Assembly (NCBI RefSeq): GCF_018402285.1
Contig: NZ_JAGYJH010000003.1
Location: forward strand, 1,406,099-1,470,098
Source: Hyphomonas sp.
GTDB taxonomy: Bacteria; Pseudomonadota; Alphaproteobacteria; Caulobacterales; Hyphomonadaceae
Direction of reading: 5' to 3'
DNA: 64,000 nt
In this document: positions 17,140 to 26,063 of the stretch, one piece after another
How the letters are laid out: each line of letters begins with the position of its first letter
Numbering within the stretch: the first letter of the stretch is position 1
Made by a program: the position numbers and the translations under genes
The notes under the pieces: model-generated
Told to the model about the DNA's origin: nothing
What the model saw: the letters and a program-made list of their open reading frames with translations, nothing else
The model's database searches: none

Positions 17140-17601
17140 TCAGGCGATCTCGAAGATGGCGTCAACTTCCACAGCCACGCCGAGCGGCAGGGTGGGGCAG
17201 GCAACGGCCGAGCGGGCATGGGCGCCGACTTCCGGGCCAAACACCTCAACCATCAGGTCCGAGCAGCCATTCACGACCTGCGGAATGTCCACGAAGGAGG
17301 GCGCGGCATTGACGAAGCCGCCAAGCTTCACAACGCGCTTGATACGCGAGAGGTCACCCACAGCCGCCTTCGCCTGCGCGATGAGGTTGATGCCGCAGAC
17401 GCGCGCGGCCTGCTGGCCGGCGGAGAGTTCCATATTCTCGCCAAGGCGGCCGAGGATGCGGCCTTCGGCTGTGGCCGAAACCTGGCCCGAGACGAAGAGC
17501 ATGTTGCCGGTAATGACGAAGGGCACATAGGTGGCCACCGGCTTCATCGGGGCAGGCAGGGCGATGCCAAGGGCGTCGAGACGGGCTTCGGGGGTGGACA
17601 T
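17140..17601 (-). CDS. RidA/YjgF-family protein
   Basis: The 153-residue product belongs to the longer branch of the RidA family (YjgF/endoribonuclease L-PSP fold), whose members deaminate reactive enamine/imine intermediates. Seen are LFVSGQVSATAEGRILGRLG (about 36-55), ARVCGINLIAQAKAAVGDLSRIKRVVKLGGFVN (about 66-98) and GAHARSAVACPTLPLGVAVEVDAIFEIA at the end, with the conserved Arg of ARSAV in place. The N-terminus starting MSTPEARLDALGIALP is typical of this group. It lies 52 bases downstream of dinB. Confidence 0.9.
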   Translation of the reverse strand: MSTPEARLDALGIALPAPMKPVATYVPFVITGNMLFVSGQVSATAEGRILGRLGENMELSAGQQAARVCGINLIAQAKAAVGDLSRIKRVVKLGGFVNAAPSFVDIPQVVNGCSDLMVEVFGPEVGAHARSAVACPTLPLGVAVEVDAIFEIA

Positions 17602-17653
17602 GGAAACTCCTGTTGAATCTTCGGGCTCGTCCTAACCCGGCGGACGGCCCGAG

Positions 17654-18928
17654 TCAGCCCTCAGGTTTCTTCGCCGATTTCGCCGCCCGCCCTGTCACCA
17701 CGGCGCCGGTGCCGAATTTGGCGCGGGCCTTGTCGGACGCGCGTTCGGCGGCGGCGCGTTTGGCGACTTTGGGGTCGATGAGGTCTGTTCCGTCGCCGCG
17801 GTAATCGGAGAGTTCCGACAGGCCAACGCCGATCAGGCGGTACTTCACCGGGCCTATCGCTTCTTTCAGGAGCAGGGGCCGGGCGGCGCGGAACACTTCC
17901 TGGGCAAGCTGGGTCGGCTCGCTCAGGGATGTACGCCGCGTCAGCGGATGGAAGTCGGAGGTCTTTAGCTTCAACGTCACCACCCGGCCTGAAACACCCT
18001 CCGCCTTGGCCCGGTCAGCGGTCTTCACGCTGAGGCGCCAGAGATGGTCCTCCAGGATGCCGGTGTCGGCGGTGTCCTCGAAGAAGGTCGTCTCGCTGGA
18101 AACCGATTTGCGGTCTTCGTGCGGGGTGACTTTTCGGGTGTCGTGGCCATGGGCGCAGCGCTTGAGCCAGTCTCCCGTCTCGCCATAGCGCCGGATCAGG
18201 TTTTTGAGGTCCGCCTTCTGGATGTCCTCGATGGTGTAGAAACCGTCCTTGGCGAGGGATTCGGCGAATTTCGGGCCCACCCCGTGCAGGAAGCCGACCG
18301 GGTGGGGCGCCAGGAAGGCTTCGGCCTCGTCCGGCGCGATGATGGCAAAGCCGCGCGGCTTGTCGATCTCGCTGGCGGTCTTGGCGAGGAACTTGTTGGC
18401 CGAGAGGCCGACGGAGACAGTCACGCCCACCTCTCGCTCCACATTCTTCGCCAGCCGGGCAAGGCTCGCTGCCGGCGGCGCGCCGTGCAGGCGTTCCGTT
18501 CCGGCCAGGTCGAGATAGGCCTCGTCGATGGAAACCTGCTGAACCAGCGGGGTCAGATGGTCCATCTCGGCGCGAATCGCTTTGGCTGCGTCGCGGTATT
18601 TCCGGAAATCTGGCGGCACAACGACCGCGTCCGGGCACAGTTTGAGCGCCTTGAACATCGGCATGGCCGAGCGCACGCCATAGAGCCGCGCAATGTAGCA
18701 GCAAGTGGTTACCACGCCGCGCTGGCCGCCGCCGACAATCAGCGGCTTGTCCTTGAGCGTTGGATTATCTCGCTTTTCGACCGTGGCGTAGAAGGCGTCA
18801 CAGTCCACATGCGCAATCGAGAGGCTGAAAAGCGCCCGATGGGACACGGTTCTGCGGCTGCCACAGGCGGGGCAGGTGGCGAGATCGGCCTCGCTCTTGT
18901 GCTGGCAATCGCGGCAAAGACTCGACAT
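17654..18928 (-). CDS. dinB: DNA polymerase IV (DinB) with an N-terminal zinc-ribbon
   Basis: Y-family translesion polymerase of 424 residues. After an N-terminal CRDC...CPAC pair (Cys 5, 8, 19, 22), as seen in alphaproteobacterial DinB, the palm contains SIAHVDCDAFYATVEKRD (catalytic Asp about 42) and QQVSIDEAYLDL (Asp-Glu). Then come SVGLSANKFLAKTASEIDKPRGF and the thumb/little finger regions. The ATG at 18928 is preferred over the ORF-track start 34 codons upstream, since MSSLCRDC is the family N-terminus. The LexA box lies 10-24 bases upstream, implying SOS control, possibly of the whole downstream series down to the HIT gene. No clamp-binding QxxLF motif is obvious at the C-terminus, which ends in a basic low-complexity tail. 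Confidence 0.95.
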   Translation of the reverse strand: MSSLCRDCQHKSEADLATCPACGSRRTVSHRALFSLSIAHVDCDAFYATVEKRDNPTLKDKPLIVGGGQRGVVTTCCYIARLYGVRSAMPMFKALKLCPDAVVVPPDFRKYRDAAKAIRAEMDHLTPLVQQVSIDEAYLDLAGTERLHGAPPAASLARLAKNVEREVGVTVSVGLSANKFLAKTASEIDKPRGFAIIAPDEAEAFLAPHPVGFLHGVGPKFAESLAKDGFYTIEDIQKADLKNLIRRYGETGDWLKRCAHGHDTRKVTPHEDRKSVSSETTFFEDTADTGILEDHLWRLSVKTADRAKAEGVSGRVVTLKLKTSDFHPLTRRTSLSEPTQLAQEVFRAARPLLLKEAIGPVKYRLIGVGLSELSDYRGDGTDLIDPKVAKRAAAERASDKARAKFGTGAVVTGRAAKSAKKPEG

Positions 18929-18937
18929 GGCGGATAT

Positions 18938-18952
18938 GTTCCTGCCATGTTC
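18938..18952 (-). promoter_or_regulatory. LexA (SOS) box upstream of dinB
   Basis: The plus strand reads GTTC-CTGCCAT-GTTC, an exact match to GTTC-N7-GTTC, the direct-repeat operator recognised by LexA of alphaproteobacteria. It lies 10 bases from the dinB start codon, in the spacer shared with divergent divK (116 bases from its ATG). The match plus the target gene make it convincing, though no other LexA site was scored for comparison. Confidence 0.7.
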
Positions 18953-19067
18953 CTGCAGCCGCCGCAAACATGCCCTGCGGCAGGCGTAAAGGCGCGTTAA
19001 CATTTTGCAGTATAGCTGAAGCTGGCGCACCCACGCCCGCGCGAATCGTCAACTAATTCGGACTCTT

Positions 19068-19460
19068 ATGGTCAAGAAGCGATCCGGAAAGGTGCTTGTT
19101 GTTGAGGACAATGAACTCAACATGCGCCTCTTTTGCGACCTGTTGGGCGCATACGGCTTCACGACCTTTCAGTGCCGTGACGGGGCAAAGGCTGTGGAGA
19201 TTGCGCGCAAGGAGCTTCCCGATCTCATCATCATGGACATCCAGCTGCCGGAAGTCTCAGGCCTCGACATCACCCGCTGGCTTAAGGACGACAAGAAGGT
19301 CGCCCATATTCCCGTCCTTGCCGTCACCGCCTTTGCCATGCGCGCCGATGAGCAGCGCGTGCGCGAAGCAGGCTGTGAAGGCTATCTCTCCAAGCCGATC
19401 CAGATTGCCTCTTTCATCCGCGCGGTTGAAGCGCTGATGCCCAAGGAACCGGCGGCATGA
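19068..19460 (+). CDS. divK: Cell-cycle single-domain response regulator DivK
   Basis: DivK is a stand-alone receiver that toggles kinase DivJ and phosphatase PleC, and through DivL/CckA controls CtrA during the asymmetric cell cycle. The 130-residue product is one receiver domain: VLVVEDNELNMRLF (acidic pocket, about 9-22), phosphoacceptor Asp57 in IIMDIQLPEVSG, conserved Thr in LAVTAFAM (about 85-92) and Lys in YLSKPIQI. It overlaps pleD by four bases (ATGA), the order known from Caulobacter. The gene supports a dimorphic or budding lifestyle. Confidence 0.95.
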   Translation: MVKKRSGKVLVVEDNELNMRLFCDLLGAYGFTTFQCRDGAKAVEIARKELPDLIIMDIQLPEVSGLDITRWLKDDKKVAHIPVLAVTAFAMRADEQRVREAGCEGYLSKPIQIASFIRAVEALMPKEPAA

Positions 19461-20824
19461 CTGCGCGGATCCTCGTCGTGGATGATATCGAGGCGAACCG
19501 CCGCCTGCTTCAGGCCAAGCTTGAAGCGCAGTACCACACGGTATTGCTCGCCGAGCACGGTGCCCAGGCGCTGGAACTTGCTCATGCCGAGGCCCCCGAG
19601 ATCATCCTGCTCGACGTGATGATGCCCGGTATGGATGGCTATGAGGTTTGCCGGCGCCTCAAGGCCGATCCGGTCACTTCCTATATCCCGGTCGTCATGG
19701 TCACCGCGCTCAGCGAGATGGAAGACCGCGTGCGCGGGCTGGACGCGGGGGCAGAGGACTTCCTCACCAAGCCGGTGGATGATTTCCTGCTGAATTCCCG
19801 CATCACTGCCCTGATGCGCTACAACACGGTTGCCTCCGAACTGCGCCAGCGCGAGGCCAGCGGCATCCGCTCCGGCGCGATGGAAGAACTCAACCGCGAC
19901 GAGATCGATCGGCCTTCCCGCATCTTCATCGTGGACGATGAGGCCCGCTCCTCTGCGCGCCTTGCCAACACCCTGCGCGCGCAGGGTCATAAGGCGACGA
20001 CCCTCATGGAAGCCGGCGACATGGGCGAGCTCGCCTCCGAACGGGTGGATGTCCTGATCCTCTCCCTTTCTGCCCGCAGCTTCGATCCGCTGAAACTGAT
20101 CGCGCATTTCAAGATGAACCCGGTCACCCGGTCCATTTCGGTGATCCTCATCTGCGATCCCCATGACAAGGCCAAGGCCCTGCGCGGGCTCGAGATCGGC
20201 GCCAGTGACATGATCACCATCCCGATTGACCGGCAGGAGCTGGCCGCGCGCATCCGCACCCAGACACGCCGTACACGGTATATCGATATTCTGCGCCAGC
20301 GCGTGGACCGGGGCCTTGAGCTTTCGGTCATCGACCAGCTCACCGGACTGCACAACCGGCGCTACATGAATGGCCAGCTTGAACAGTTCATGCAGCGCGC
20401 CGTGCGCGGCAACCAGCCCTTGTCGCTGATGATGGCCGACATCGACCACTTCAAGGCCGTCAACGACACCCATGGTCACCAGGCCGGGGATGATGTGCTG
20501 CGGGAAATCGGTAAGCGCCTGCGCGCCAATGTGCGCCCCACCGATGTCGTCTGCCGCACGGGCGGGGAAGAATTCGTCGTGCTGATGCCAAATACGCCAG
20601 GCGACCTTGCCTGCGCGGCGGCCGAGCGCATCCGCAAGGCTGTGGCCGCCGAAACGTTTCCCGTGTTGGGCGGGTCGCAGAGCCTGCGCATCACGGTGAG
20701 CGCCGGGGTCTCAACCTTGCAGGGCGCCGATGACAGGGCCGACGATCTGATGCACCGCGCCGATACCGCGCTTTACCAGGCCAAGACCGGCGGGCGCAAC
20801 CGCGTCGAGAGCATTGCGGCCTGA
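19457..20824 (+). CDS. pleD: Diguanylate cyclase response regulator PleD
   Basis: PleD makes cyclic di-GMP at the developing pole and drives the swarmer-to-stalked transition. The 455-residue product has the expected REC-REC'-GGDEF layout. The first receiver has Asp53 in LLDVMMPGMDG; the second (about 155-280) lacks an Asp at the acceptor position (VDVLILSLSARS), as in the adaptor receiver of Caulobacter PleD. The cyclase has GGEEF at 369-373 with the inhibitory I-site RxxD (RPTD) five residues before it, so product feedback is likely intact. Translationally coupled to divK. Confidence 0.96.
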   Translation: MTARILVVDDIEANRRLLQAKLEAQYHTVLLAEHGAQALELAHAEAPEIILLDVMMPGMDGYEVCRRLKADPVTSYIPVVMVTALSEMEDRVRGLDAGAEDFLTKPVDDFLLNSRITALMRYNTVASELRQREASGIRSGAMEELNRDEIDRPSRIFIVDDEARSSARLANTLRAQGHKATTLMEAGDMGELASERVDVLILSLSARSFDPLKLIAHFKMNPVTRSISVILICDPHDKAKALRGLEIGASDMITIPIDRQELAARIRTQTRRTRYIDILRQRVDRGLELSVIDQLTGLHNRRYMNGQLEQFMQRAVRGNQPLSLMMADIDHFKAVNDTHGHQAGDDVLREIGKRLRANVRPTDVVCRTGGEEFVVLMPNTPGDLACAAAERIRKAVAAETFPVLGGSQSLRITVSAGVSTLQGADDRADDLMHRADTALYQAKTGGRNRVESIAA

Positions 20825-20886
20825 TTGACTTCCCGCTTTGGCAGGCTCACAGCGGCACAGTAGCTGGCTGAGGAAGCTCTGCGCTC

Positions 20887-22113
20887 ATGACAGACCGTTT
20901 CGCGGCGTTCCGGTATTCTTCCTATGCCCGCTATTTCATCTCGCGCTTCTTCACATCGTTCTCGGTGCAGGTTCTGTCGGTTGCGGTTGGCTGGCAGATC
21001 TATGACGCGACGCGCGATCCGGCGCTGCTGGGATGGATCGGGCTCGTCCAGTTCCTGCCGGCCCTCTGCCTTGTCGTTGTGACTGGCAATGTGGCAGACC
21101 GGCTGGGCCGGCGCCTTGTCATGGCCTGCGCGATGCTGCTGATGATGGCCTGCGCGGGCGCCATCCTCTACCTTGCCACGACTGACCAGTTCGCGCCGGT
21201 CCTTGTGCTGAGCGTGCTGACCCTGTTCGGGGTGGCGCGCGCCTTTTATGGCCCGGCCTCGACCAGCCTTGCGGTCAATCTTGTGCCCAGGGAAGTGTTT
21301 CCCAATGCGGTGGGGTGGATATCTTCCTCCTGGCAGCTGGCGACGATTGCCGGACCGGTGGCAGGCGGGCTGCTCTACGGCCTCTCGCCCATGGCCGCCT
21401 ATGGCACCGCCACGACCCTCTTTGCCTTGGGCGCCGCGCTTATCCTGACGATCCCCAAGCCCATCCAGCAGGTCGACAAGGCGCCCACGACCCTCTCCAG
21501 CCTCCTTGGGGGCTTCAGCTATATCTGGAAGGAGAAGATCGTTCTGGGCGCCATCACGCTCGATCTCTTTGCGGTGCTGCTGGGCGGGGCGGTGGCGCTG
21601 ATGCCGGTCTATGCCCGGGATATCCTGGATGTCGGCGAGTTGGGCCTTGGCCTCCTGCGGGCCGCGCCGGGCGTGGGGGCGATCATCGCCATCGCGCTGA
21701 TCACGGCGTTCCCGATCCGGGACTATGCCGGGTGGATCCTGCTCGTGTCGGTTGGGTTCTTCGGCCTCGCAACCGCTGTGTTTGGCGCCTCAACCCTCGC
21801 CTGGGTCTCGATCCTGGCGCTGATTTGTGTGGGCGGTTTCGACATGATCTCGGTCTATGTCCGCGAGATACTGGTGCAGATCCGGACGCCCGATCAGCTG
21901 CGGGGGCGGGTGAATGCAGTGAACTCGATCTTTGTCGGGGCGTCCAATGAACTGGGGGAGACGCGGGCCGGGTTCATGGCGGCGGCGCTGGGGCCGGTGT
22001 TTACGGTGGTAGCCGGGGGAATTGCGGCGGTCGGCGTGGCGGGGCTGTCGGCCTTCCTCTTCCCCAAGTTACGGGATGCGCGGCGGCTGCAGGAGGGTCG
22101 GCCGGAAGCGTAA
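20887..22113 (+). CDS. MFS transporter (EntS/MFS_3-like exporter)
   Basis: The 408-residue protein has the twelve-helix major facilitator pattern, with the loop 2-3 signature GNVADRLGRRLVMAC (about 75-89) and, in the second half, QIRTPDQLRGRVNAVNSIFVGASNELGE. The N-terminus (FRYSSYARYFISRFFTSFSVQV, VGWQIYDATRDPALLG) matches the EntS-type drug/siderophore exporter branch. The substrate is unknown. It starts 62 bases after pleD and ends at the bidirectional terminator shared with rpmG. Confidence 0.9.
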   Translation: MTDRFAAFRYSSYARYFISRFFTSFSVQVLSVAVGWQIYDATRDPALLGWIGLVQFLPALCLVVVTGNVADRLGRRLVMACAMLLMMACAGAILYLATTDQFAPVLVLSVLTLFGVARAFYGPASTSLAVNLVPREVFPNAVGWISSSWQLATIAGPVAGGLLYGLSPMAAYGTATTLFALGAALILTIPKPIQQVDKAPTTLSSLLGGFSYIWKEKIVLGAITLDLFAVLLGGAVALMPVYARDILDVGELGLGLLRAAPGVGAIIAIALITAFPIRDYAGWILLVSVGFFGLATAVFGASTLAWVSILALICVGGFDMISVYVREILVQIRTPDQLRGRVNAVNSIFVGASNELGETRAGFMAAALGPVFTVVAGGIAAVGVAGLSAFLFPKLRDARRLQEGRPEA

Positions 22114-22120
22114 GACCAAG

Positions 22121-22151
22121 AAAAAACCCGCGCCGGAAAGCGCGGGTTCTT
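22121..22151. terminator. Bidirectional terminator between the MFS gene and rpmG
   Basis: AACCCGCG (22125-22132) and CGCGGGTT (22141-22148) form an 8-bp stem. Six A residues on the left give a U-tract for minus-strand transcription out of rpmG, and TTCTTTG on the right serves the MFS gene. Confidence 0.85.
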
Positions 22152-22177
22152 TGAAAATTTCCAAAAGGAACAAGACG

Positions 22178-22345
22178 TTACTTGATCTTGCCTTCTTTGA
22201 ACTCGACATGTTTTTTCGCGACGGGATCATACTTCCGCTGGACCATTTTCTCGGTCATCGTGCGCGGGTTCTTCTTCGTCACATAGAAAAAGCCGGTATC
22301 AGCCGTCGAGTTGAGGCGGATTTTGATGGTTGCGGGTTTGGCCAT
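22178..22345 (-). CDS. rpmG: 50S ribosomal protein L33
   Basis: Absent from the ORF track because of its length. ATG at 22345 to TAA at 22178-22180 encodes 55 residues starting [20 protein letters not shown] and ending [11 protein letters not shown], with [21 protein letters not shown] in the middle. This is bacterial L33, cysteine-free type, so it does not bind zinc. It is monocistronic by position, with its own terminator 27 bases past the stop and about 115 bases to the Nudix gene upstream. Confidence 0.97.
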   Translation of the reverse strand: MAKPATIKIRLNSTADTGFFYVTKKNPRTMTEKMVQRKYDPVAKKHVEFKEGKIK

Positions 22346-22460
22346 GTCGCGGCCCTTCTGATCTGGGGTGAATCCGGAAAACGCGCTTAATGGCGAGGGT
22401 TCCGGGGGAAGTCAAGCGGCATTGGACGGCCATGAGCGGCCATTTCCGGCCCCTTTCGGG

Positions 22461-23186
22461 TCAAAGACGGTCAGTCTGATGCCCGCTGCGGGTCCAGCGC
22501 AGATAGGGCGGGCGGTGATCCTCATCCGGTTTGGCAAGGCGCTCACCGATCTCTTCCAGCATGAACCGGGTAACCGAGGGCAGGTCGAGCTTCATGGCAT
22601 CGGCGAGCGTCACCCATTGCAGGTCAGAGAGTTCCGCCCCGTCCACAGGGGGGCGCTCGTCGATCAGGGCCTCTTCGGCCTCGGCCATGAAGAAGCGCGC
22701 ATCGAAGCGCCGGGGCCGGTAAGGCGGGGTGACCGCGCGGCCGATGAAGGTCAGCGGAGCCAGATCAGGCGCGATGTCCATCCTGTGGAAATCGTCCCAG
22801 CCAACCGGGCACATGTCCGGCATCTCGGCCGAGCGGCCCATGATCAGGCCGGTTTCCTCGAACAGCTCGCGAATCGCCGTCAACGCCATGGAACGGGGCA
22901 GCCGGCGCGATTGGAGGCGTAGTTTCGCTTCGACATCTGCGCGCAGTTCCTGCCAGGCAATCGCCTTGCCGTCATGTGGGTCAACGCGCCCGCCGGGGAA
23001 CACATATTTATCTGGCATGAAGGCATTGGTGCCCGCGCGCTTGCCCATCAGCACGCGCGGCTGGGCCTGGTCGCGCCGCACGAGGATCAGCGTGGCCGCA
23101 TCCCTGGGGCGCAGGCTCGGCTTTCCCCGAATGATGACGTCGCCGTCTTCTTCTTTATCGAACGCGGATCTGAGCATGCCGGACAT
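22461..23186 (-). CDS. Nudix hydrolase (NUDT19/CoA-pyrophosphatase-like branch)
   Basis: The 241-residue product has a Nudix box with a long insertion: PDKYVFPGGRVDPHD, then about 30 residues, then LTAIRELFEETGLIMG, giving the REXXEEXG metal site. The RPRDAATLILVRR start and the insertion resemble NUDT19-type enzymes, some of which hydrolyse CoA esters; the substrate here is not determined. The C-terminal part (RFDARFFMAEAEEALID, ELSDLQWVTLADAM) is the usual Nudix fold ending. Its first 32 bases overlap the end of rnr, suggesting coupled expression. Confidence 0.9.
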   Translation of the reverse strand: MSGMLRSAFDKEEDGDVIIRGKPSLRPRDAATLILVRRDQAQPRVLMGKRAGTNAFMPDKYVFPGGRVDPHDGKAIAWQELRADVEAKLRLQSRRLPRSMALTAIRELFEETGLIMGRSAEMPDMCPVGWDDFHRMDIAPDLAPLTFIGRAVTPPYRPRRFDARFFMAEAEEALIDERPPVDGAELSDLQWVTLADAMKLDLPSVTRFMLEEIGERLAKPDEDHRPPYLRWTRSGHQTDRL

Positions 23187-25578
23187 GAGGCAGTCCTATA
23201 GGCGAATCCCGGCCTCTGAAACCGTGACGTAGGGAGAGGTCGCCGCGTTGTTGCGGCGCAGCATTGCCGGGGCGCTGCGAGCGCTCATCTGCGCTTCGGT
23301 TTGCCCTTTTGGGCAGCGTACGCTTGTCGAATTTCGGTTTGCCGCGGCGCGGCGGGCCGCCGCCCCCTCCGCCACCACTGCGCCCGCGCGGCGCGCCGCG
23401 TTCACGGGTGATTGCCTGACGGGCCGCCTTGCGGCCAGGTGGCGGGGGCAGGGGCTCTGACAGCATTTCCAGGAGCAGCCCGCCCTGCAGGGGGGTGACT
23501 TCCCGCAGCTTTACACGGACCATCTGACCGATGGAGAAGGTCTTGCCCGAGCCGCGTGCATAGACCGCCACGGCGGCCTCGTCATGAATCCAGTAATCCT
23601 CCGAGATGGACGAGATCGGCACAAAGCCATCCGCGCCTGATCCCGCCAGCGACACGAAGAGGCCGGCCGGCGTCACGCCCGTGATGCGGCCATCAAATTC
23701 CGCGCCAACCCGGTCTGACAGGAAGATCGCAAGATACCGGTCGGTCGCGTCGCGTTCGGCGGCCATCGAGCGGCGCTCGGTGGTGGAGATGTGCTCGGCA
23801 ATCTCCTCAAGGCGCGACGCGGCGCGCTCGGAGAGACCGTCCGGGCCGAAATCATGCGCCCGGATCAGCGCGCGGTGGACCACAAGGTCTGCATACCGGC
23901 GGATGGGCGAGGTGAAGTGGGCATATTTGGGAAGGTTGAGGCCAAAGTGGCCAAGGTTTTCTTCCGAATAGATCGCCTGCGCCTGCGTGCGCAGCACCAT
24001 CTGGGAGATCATCCCTTCATAATCCCCGCCCCGGATTTCAGCGAGCAGGCGATTGAACTTGTGCGTCTGCGGACGTTCCCCGATATTCCACTTCATGTCG
24101 AGCGTCTGCAGGAACTCGGCAAACGCGGCCACTTTCGCGTCCGACGGTGTGTCATGCACACGGTACATGACGGGGCTGTTCTTCTGCTCCAGCGTTTCAG
24201 CGGCCGCCACGTTCGCCTGGATCATGAACTCTTCGATCAGGCGGTGGGCGTCGAGGCGTACCTTGGTGGTGATGCCATCAAGCTCGCCTTCAGGTGTGAA
24301 CATGATCCGCCGCTCAGGCATGTCGAGGTCAAGCGGGCTGCGGATGTCGCGCGCCCTGGAGACCGCCGCATAGGCGCCCCAGAGCGGTTTGAGCACCGTC
24401 TCCAGCAGCTCTTCCGCCTTGCCGCCGGGTTTGCCATCAATGGCGTCCTGCGCCTCTTCATAGGAAAGTTTTGCCGCTGAGCGCATCGTGGCGCGCAGGA
24501 AGCGGTGGCGTTTCTTGTGGCCATCTGCGGAGAATATCATCTCTAGCGCCAGGCACGGCCGGTCTTCATTCTCGCGCAGCGAGCAGGCATCTGCTGACAG
24601 CTCAAAGGGCAGCATGGGGACGACCCGGTCCGGGAAATAGGTCGAGTTGCCGCGTTTTTCCGCTTCCTTGTCGAGGGCGGAGCCTTCGGTGACGTAAGCG
24701 GCGACATCGGCAATGGCGACGATCACCTTCCAGCCGCCATCCTGCGTCTGCTCGGCCCAGACGGCGTCGTCATGGTCGCGTGCGTCATGCGGGTCGATGG
24801 TGATCAGGGGCGTATCGCGAAGATCCGTTCTGGGAACGTCCGCCGGCTCCTTCCCGCGCGCTTCAACCAGCGCGGCTTCGGGGAAGTCCACCGGGATGTC
24901 ATGGGCATAGATGGCGATGAGGCTGGCCGAGCGGGCATCGGTGATATGGCCAATGACCTCCTTCACCACACCTAGTGGCGGGCCCATCTGGCGGCGCCCT
25001 TCCGGCTTAGGCTCGGCCACCACGAGATCGCCGTCCCTGGCGCCCTTGCGGTCGCCTTCCTGGATCAGCAGTTCGCGGCGTTCCTTGCGGCTGGCGGGGA
25101 TGACCCGGCCGCCGCGCGGGCCCTGTTCAAAGAGGCCGACGATGCGGTCGCTGAGGCGCTTCTCGAGCAGCGTGATGACATAGGCGCGCCATTCGCCGTC
25201 TTCGCGGCCCACGATCTTGCAGATCGCCCGGTCGCCCTTGCCCGGCGCGCGGCCACGGCTCTTGCCCGAGGGACCTCCATAGATCAGCTCCGGCCCGAAG
25301 AGGCCGCTCGCGCCGAGGCACTGGCCGACAAGATCGCCCTCCCTGGTGAGGCGGGTAAACTCAACAAGGCCCGAAGGGGGCGGGCGGTCGGTCTGCGCAA
25401 AGCTGCGCTTGCCTGTGCGCTCCAGCTTGCCTTCCTCCTCGAGGGCTTTGAGCACCTCGCGTAGCAGGGCGCGCTCCTGGCCCTTTACTTTAAGGCCCCG
25501 GGCAATATCGGCTTTGCTGGTCGCGTCCGGATTTTCTTTCAGAAAATCAAGGACAGTCTGTCTGTCTGGAAAACTCAT
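23155..25578 (-). CDS. rnr: Ribonuclease R
   Basis: RNase R is a 3'-5' exoribonuclease that degrades structured RNA. The 807-residue product begins with a winged-helix domain (FLKENPDATSKADIARGLKVKG), then cold-shock domains, then the RNB catalytic domain with TIDPHDARDHDDAVWA (the Asp cluster, about 253-268), DIRSPLDLDMPERR and FTSPIRRYADLVVHRAL. An S1 domain follows (FDGRITGVTPAGLFVSLAGSGADGFVPIS). The C-terminal tail is basic and Gly-rich (GRSGGGGGGGPPRRGKPKFDKR) as in many RNase R proteins. The last 30 or so residues (GDLSLRHGFRGRD...) overlap the start of the Nudix gene and look non-homologous, so the true end may be affected by a late frame change. Confidence 0.95.
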   Translation of the reverse strand: MSFPDRQTVLDFLKENPDATSKADIARGLKVKGQERALLREVLKALEEEGKLERTGKRSFAQTDRPPPSGLVEFTRLTREGDLVGQCLGASGLFGPELIYGGPSGKSRGRAPGKGDRAICKIVGREDGEWRAYVITLLEKRLSDRIVGLFEQGPRGGRVIPASRKERRELLIQEGDRKGARDGDLVVAEPKPEGRRQMGPPLGVVKEVIGHITDARSASLIAIYAHDIPVDFPEAALVEARGKEPADVPRTDLRDTPLITIDPHDARDHDDAVWAEQTQDGGWKVIVAIADVAAYVTEGSALDKEAEKRGNSTYFPDRVVPMLPFELSADACSLRENEDRPCLALEMIFSADGHKKRHRFLRATMRSAAKLSYEEAQDAIDGKPGGKAEELLETVLKPLWGAYAAVSRARDIRSPLDLDMPERRIMFTPEGELDGITTKVRLDAHRLIEEFMIQANVAAAETLEQKNSPVMYRVHDTPSDAKVAAFAEFLQTLDMKWNIGERPQTHKFNRLLAEIRGGDYEGMISQMVLRTQAQAIYSEENLGHFGLNLPKYAHFTSPIRRYADLVVHRALIRAHDFGPDGLSERAASRLEEIAEHISTTERRSMAAERDATDRYLAIFLSDRVGAEFDGRITGVTPAGLFVSLAGSGADGFVPISSISEDYWIHDEAAVAVYARGSGKTFSIGQMVRVKLREVTPLQGGLLLEMLSEPLPPPPGRKAARQAITRERGAPRGRSGGGGGGGPPRRGKPKFDKRTLPKRANRSADERSQRPGNAAPQQRGDLSLRHGFRGRDSPIGLPHVRHAQIRVR

Positions 25579-25637
25579 GGTGCCCGATATAGGGCAGTTC
25601 GCGCCCGATTGCGCGGGAATTTATGCGAAACGGGCCC

Positions 25638-25997
25638 TTATCGCACCAGTTGCACGAGGATTGCCGTGGCGCCGCCCTCGGTATTGGTTGTCAGGCGCAC
25701 AAGGCGGGCGGAGATGAACACGCACTGGCCGGGCACCACGACCGTCTCGATATTGTCGGTCTCGTCAAAGTCAGGATCGCCCGAAAGGATCACCGCGTTC
25801 ACCGCATTTCCGCCGCCATGGCACACCTGCAGCACCGGTGTTGAGAGCACCTGCGCGCCTTCAGGCAGCGGCTGGCTGACCAGCACGGGCACGACCTGCT
25901 TGCCCTTGGCTGTCACGCGGATGGGCGGGGGCACCTGCGCAAAGGCCGGGGCGGCCAGCACGGCGGCGATTGTGGCCAGGAATATGGTCCGGATCAT
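25638..25997 (-). CDS. Small secreted protein, paralogue of the next gene
   Basis: The 119-residue product has a clear signal peptide (MIRTIFLATIAAVLAAPAFAQ) and so is periplasmic or secreted. The mature part holds two cysteines, in LQVCHGGG and PGQCVF, spaced about 34 residues apart and probably disulfide-bonded. It ends ATAILVQLVR. The pattern, with hydrophobic strands around each Cys, is repeated in the upstream neighbour at 26064-26402, so the two look like an old tandem duplication. I recognise no family. It lies about 60 bases upstream of rnr on the same strand. Confidence 0.7.
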   Translation of the reverse strand: MIRTIFLATIAAVLAAPAFAQVPPPIRVTAKGKQVVPVLVSQPLPEGAQVLSTPVLQVCHGGGNAVNAVILSGDPDFDETDNIETVVVPGQCVFISARLVRLTTNTEGGATAILVQLVR

Positions 25998-26063
25998 GAC
26001 AGTGCCTTGCGTCTGCGCGACTCGATGTGCCGGAGGTTGCTCGCGGCCCCGCCAGTGTCAATC

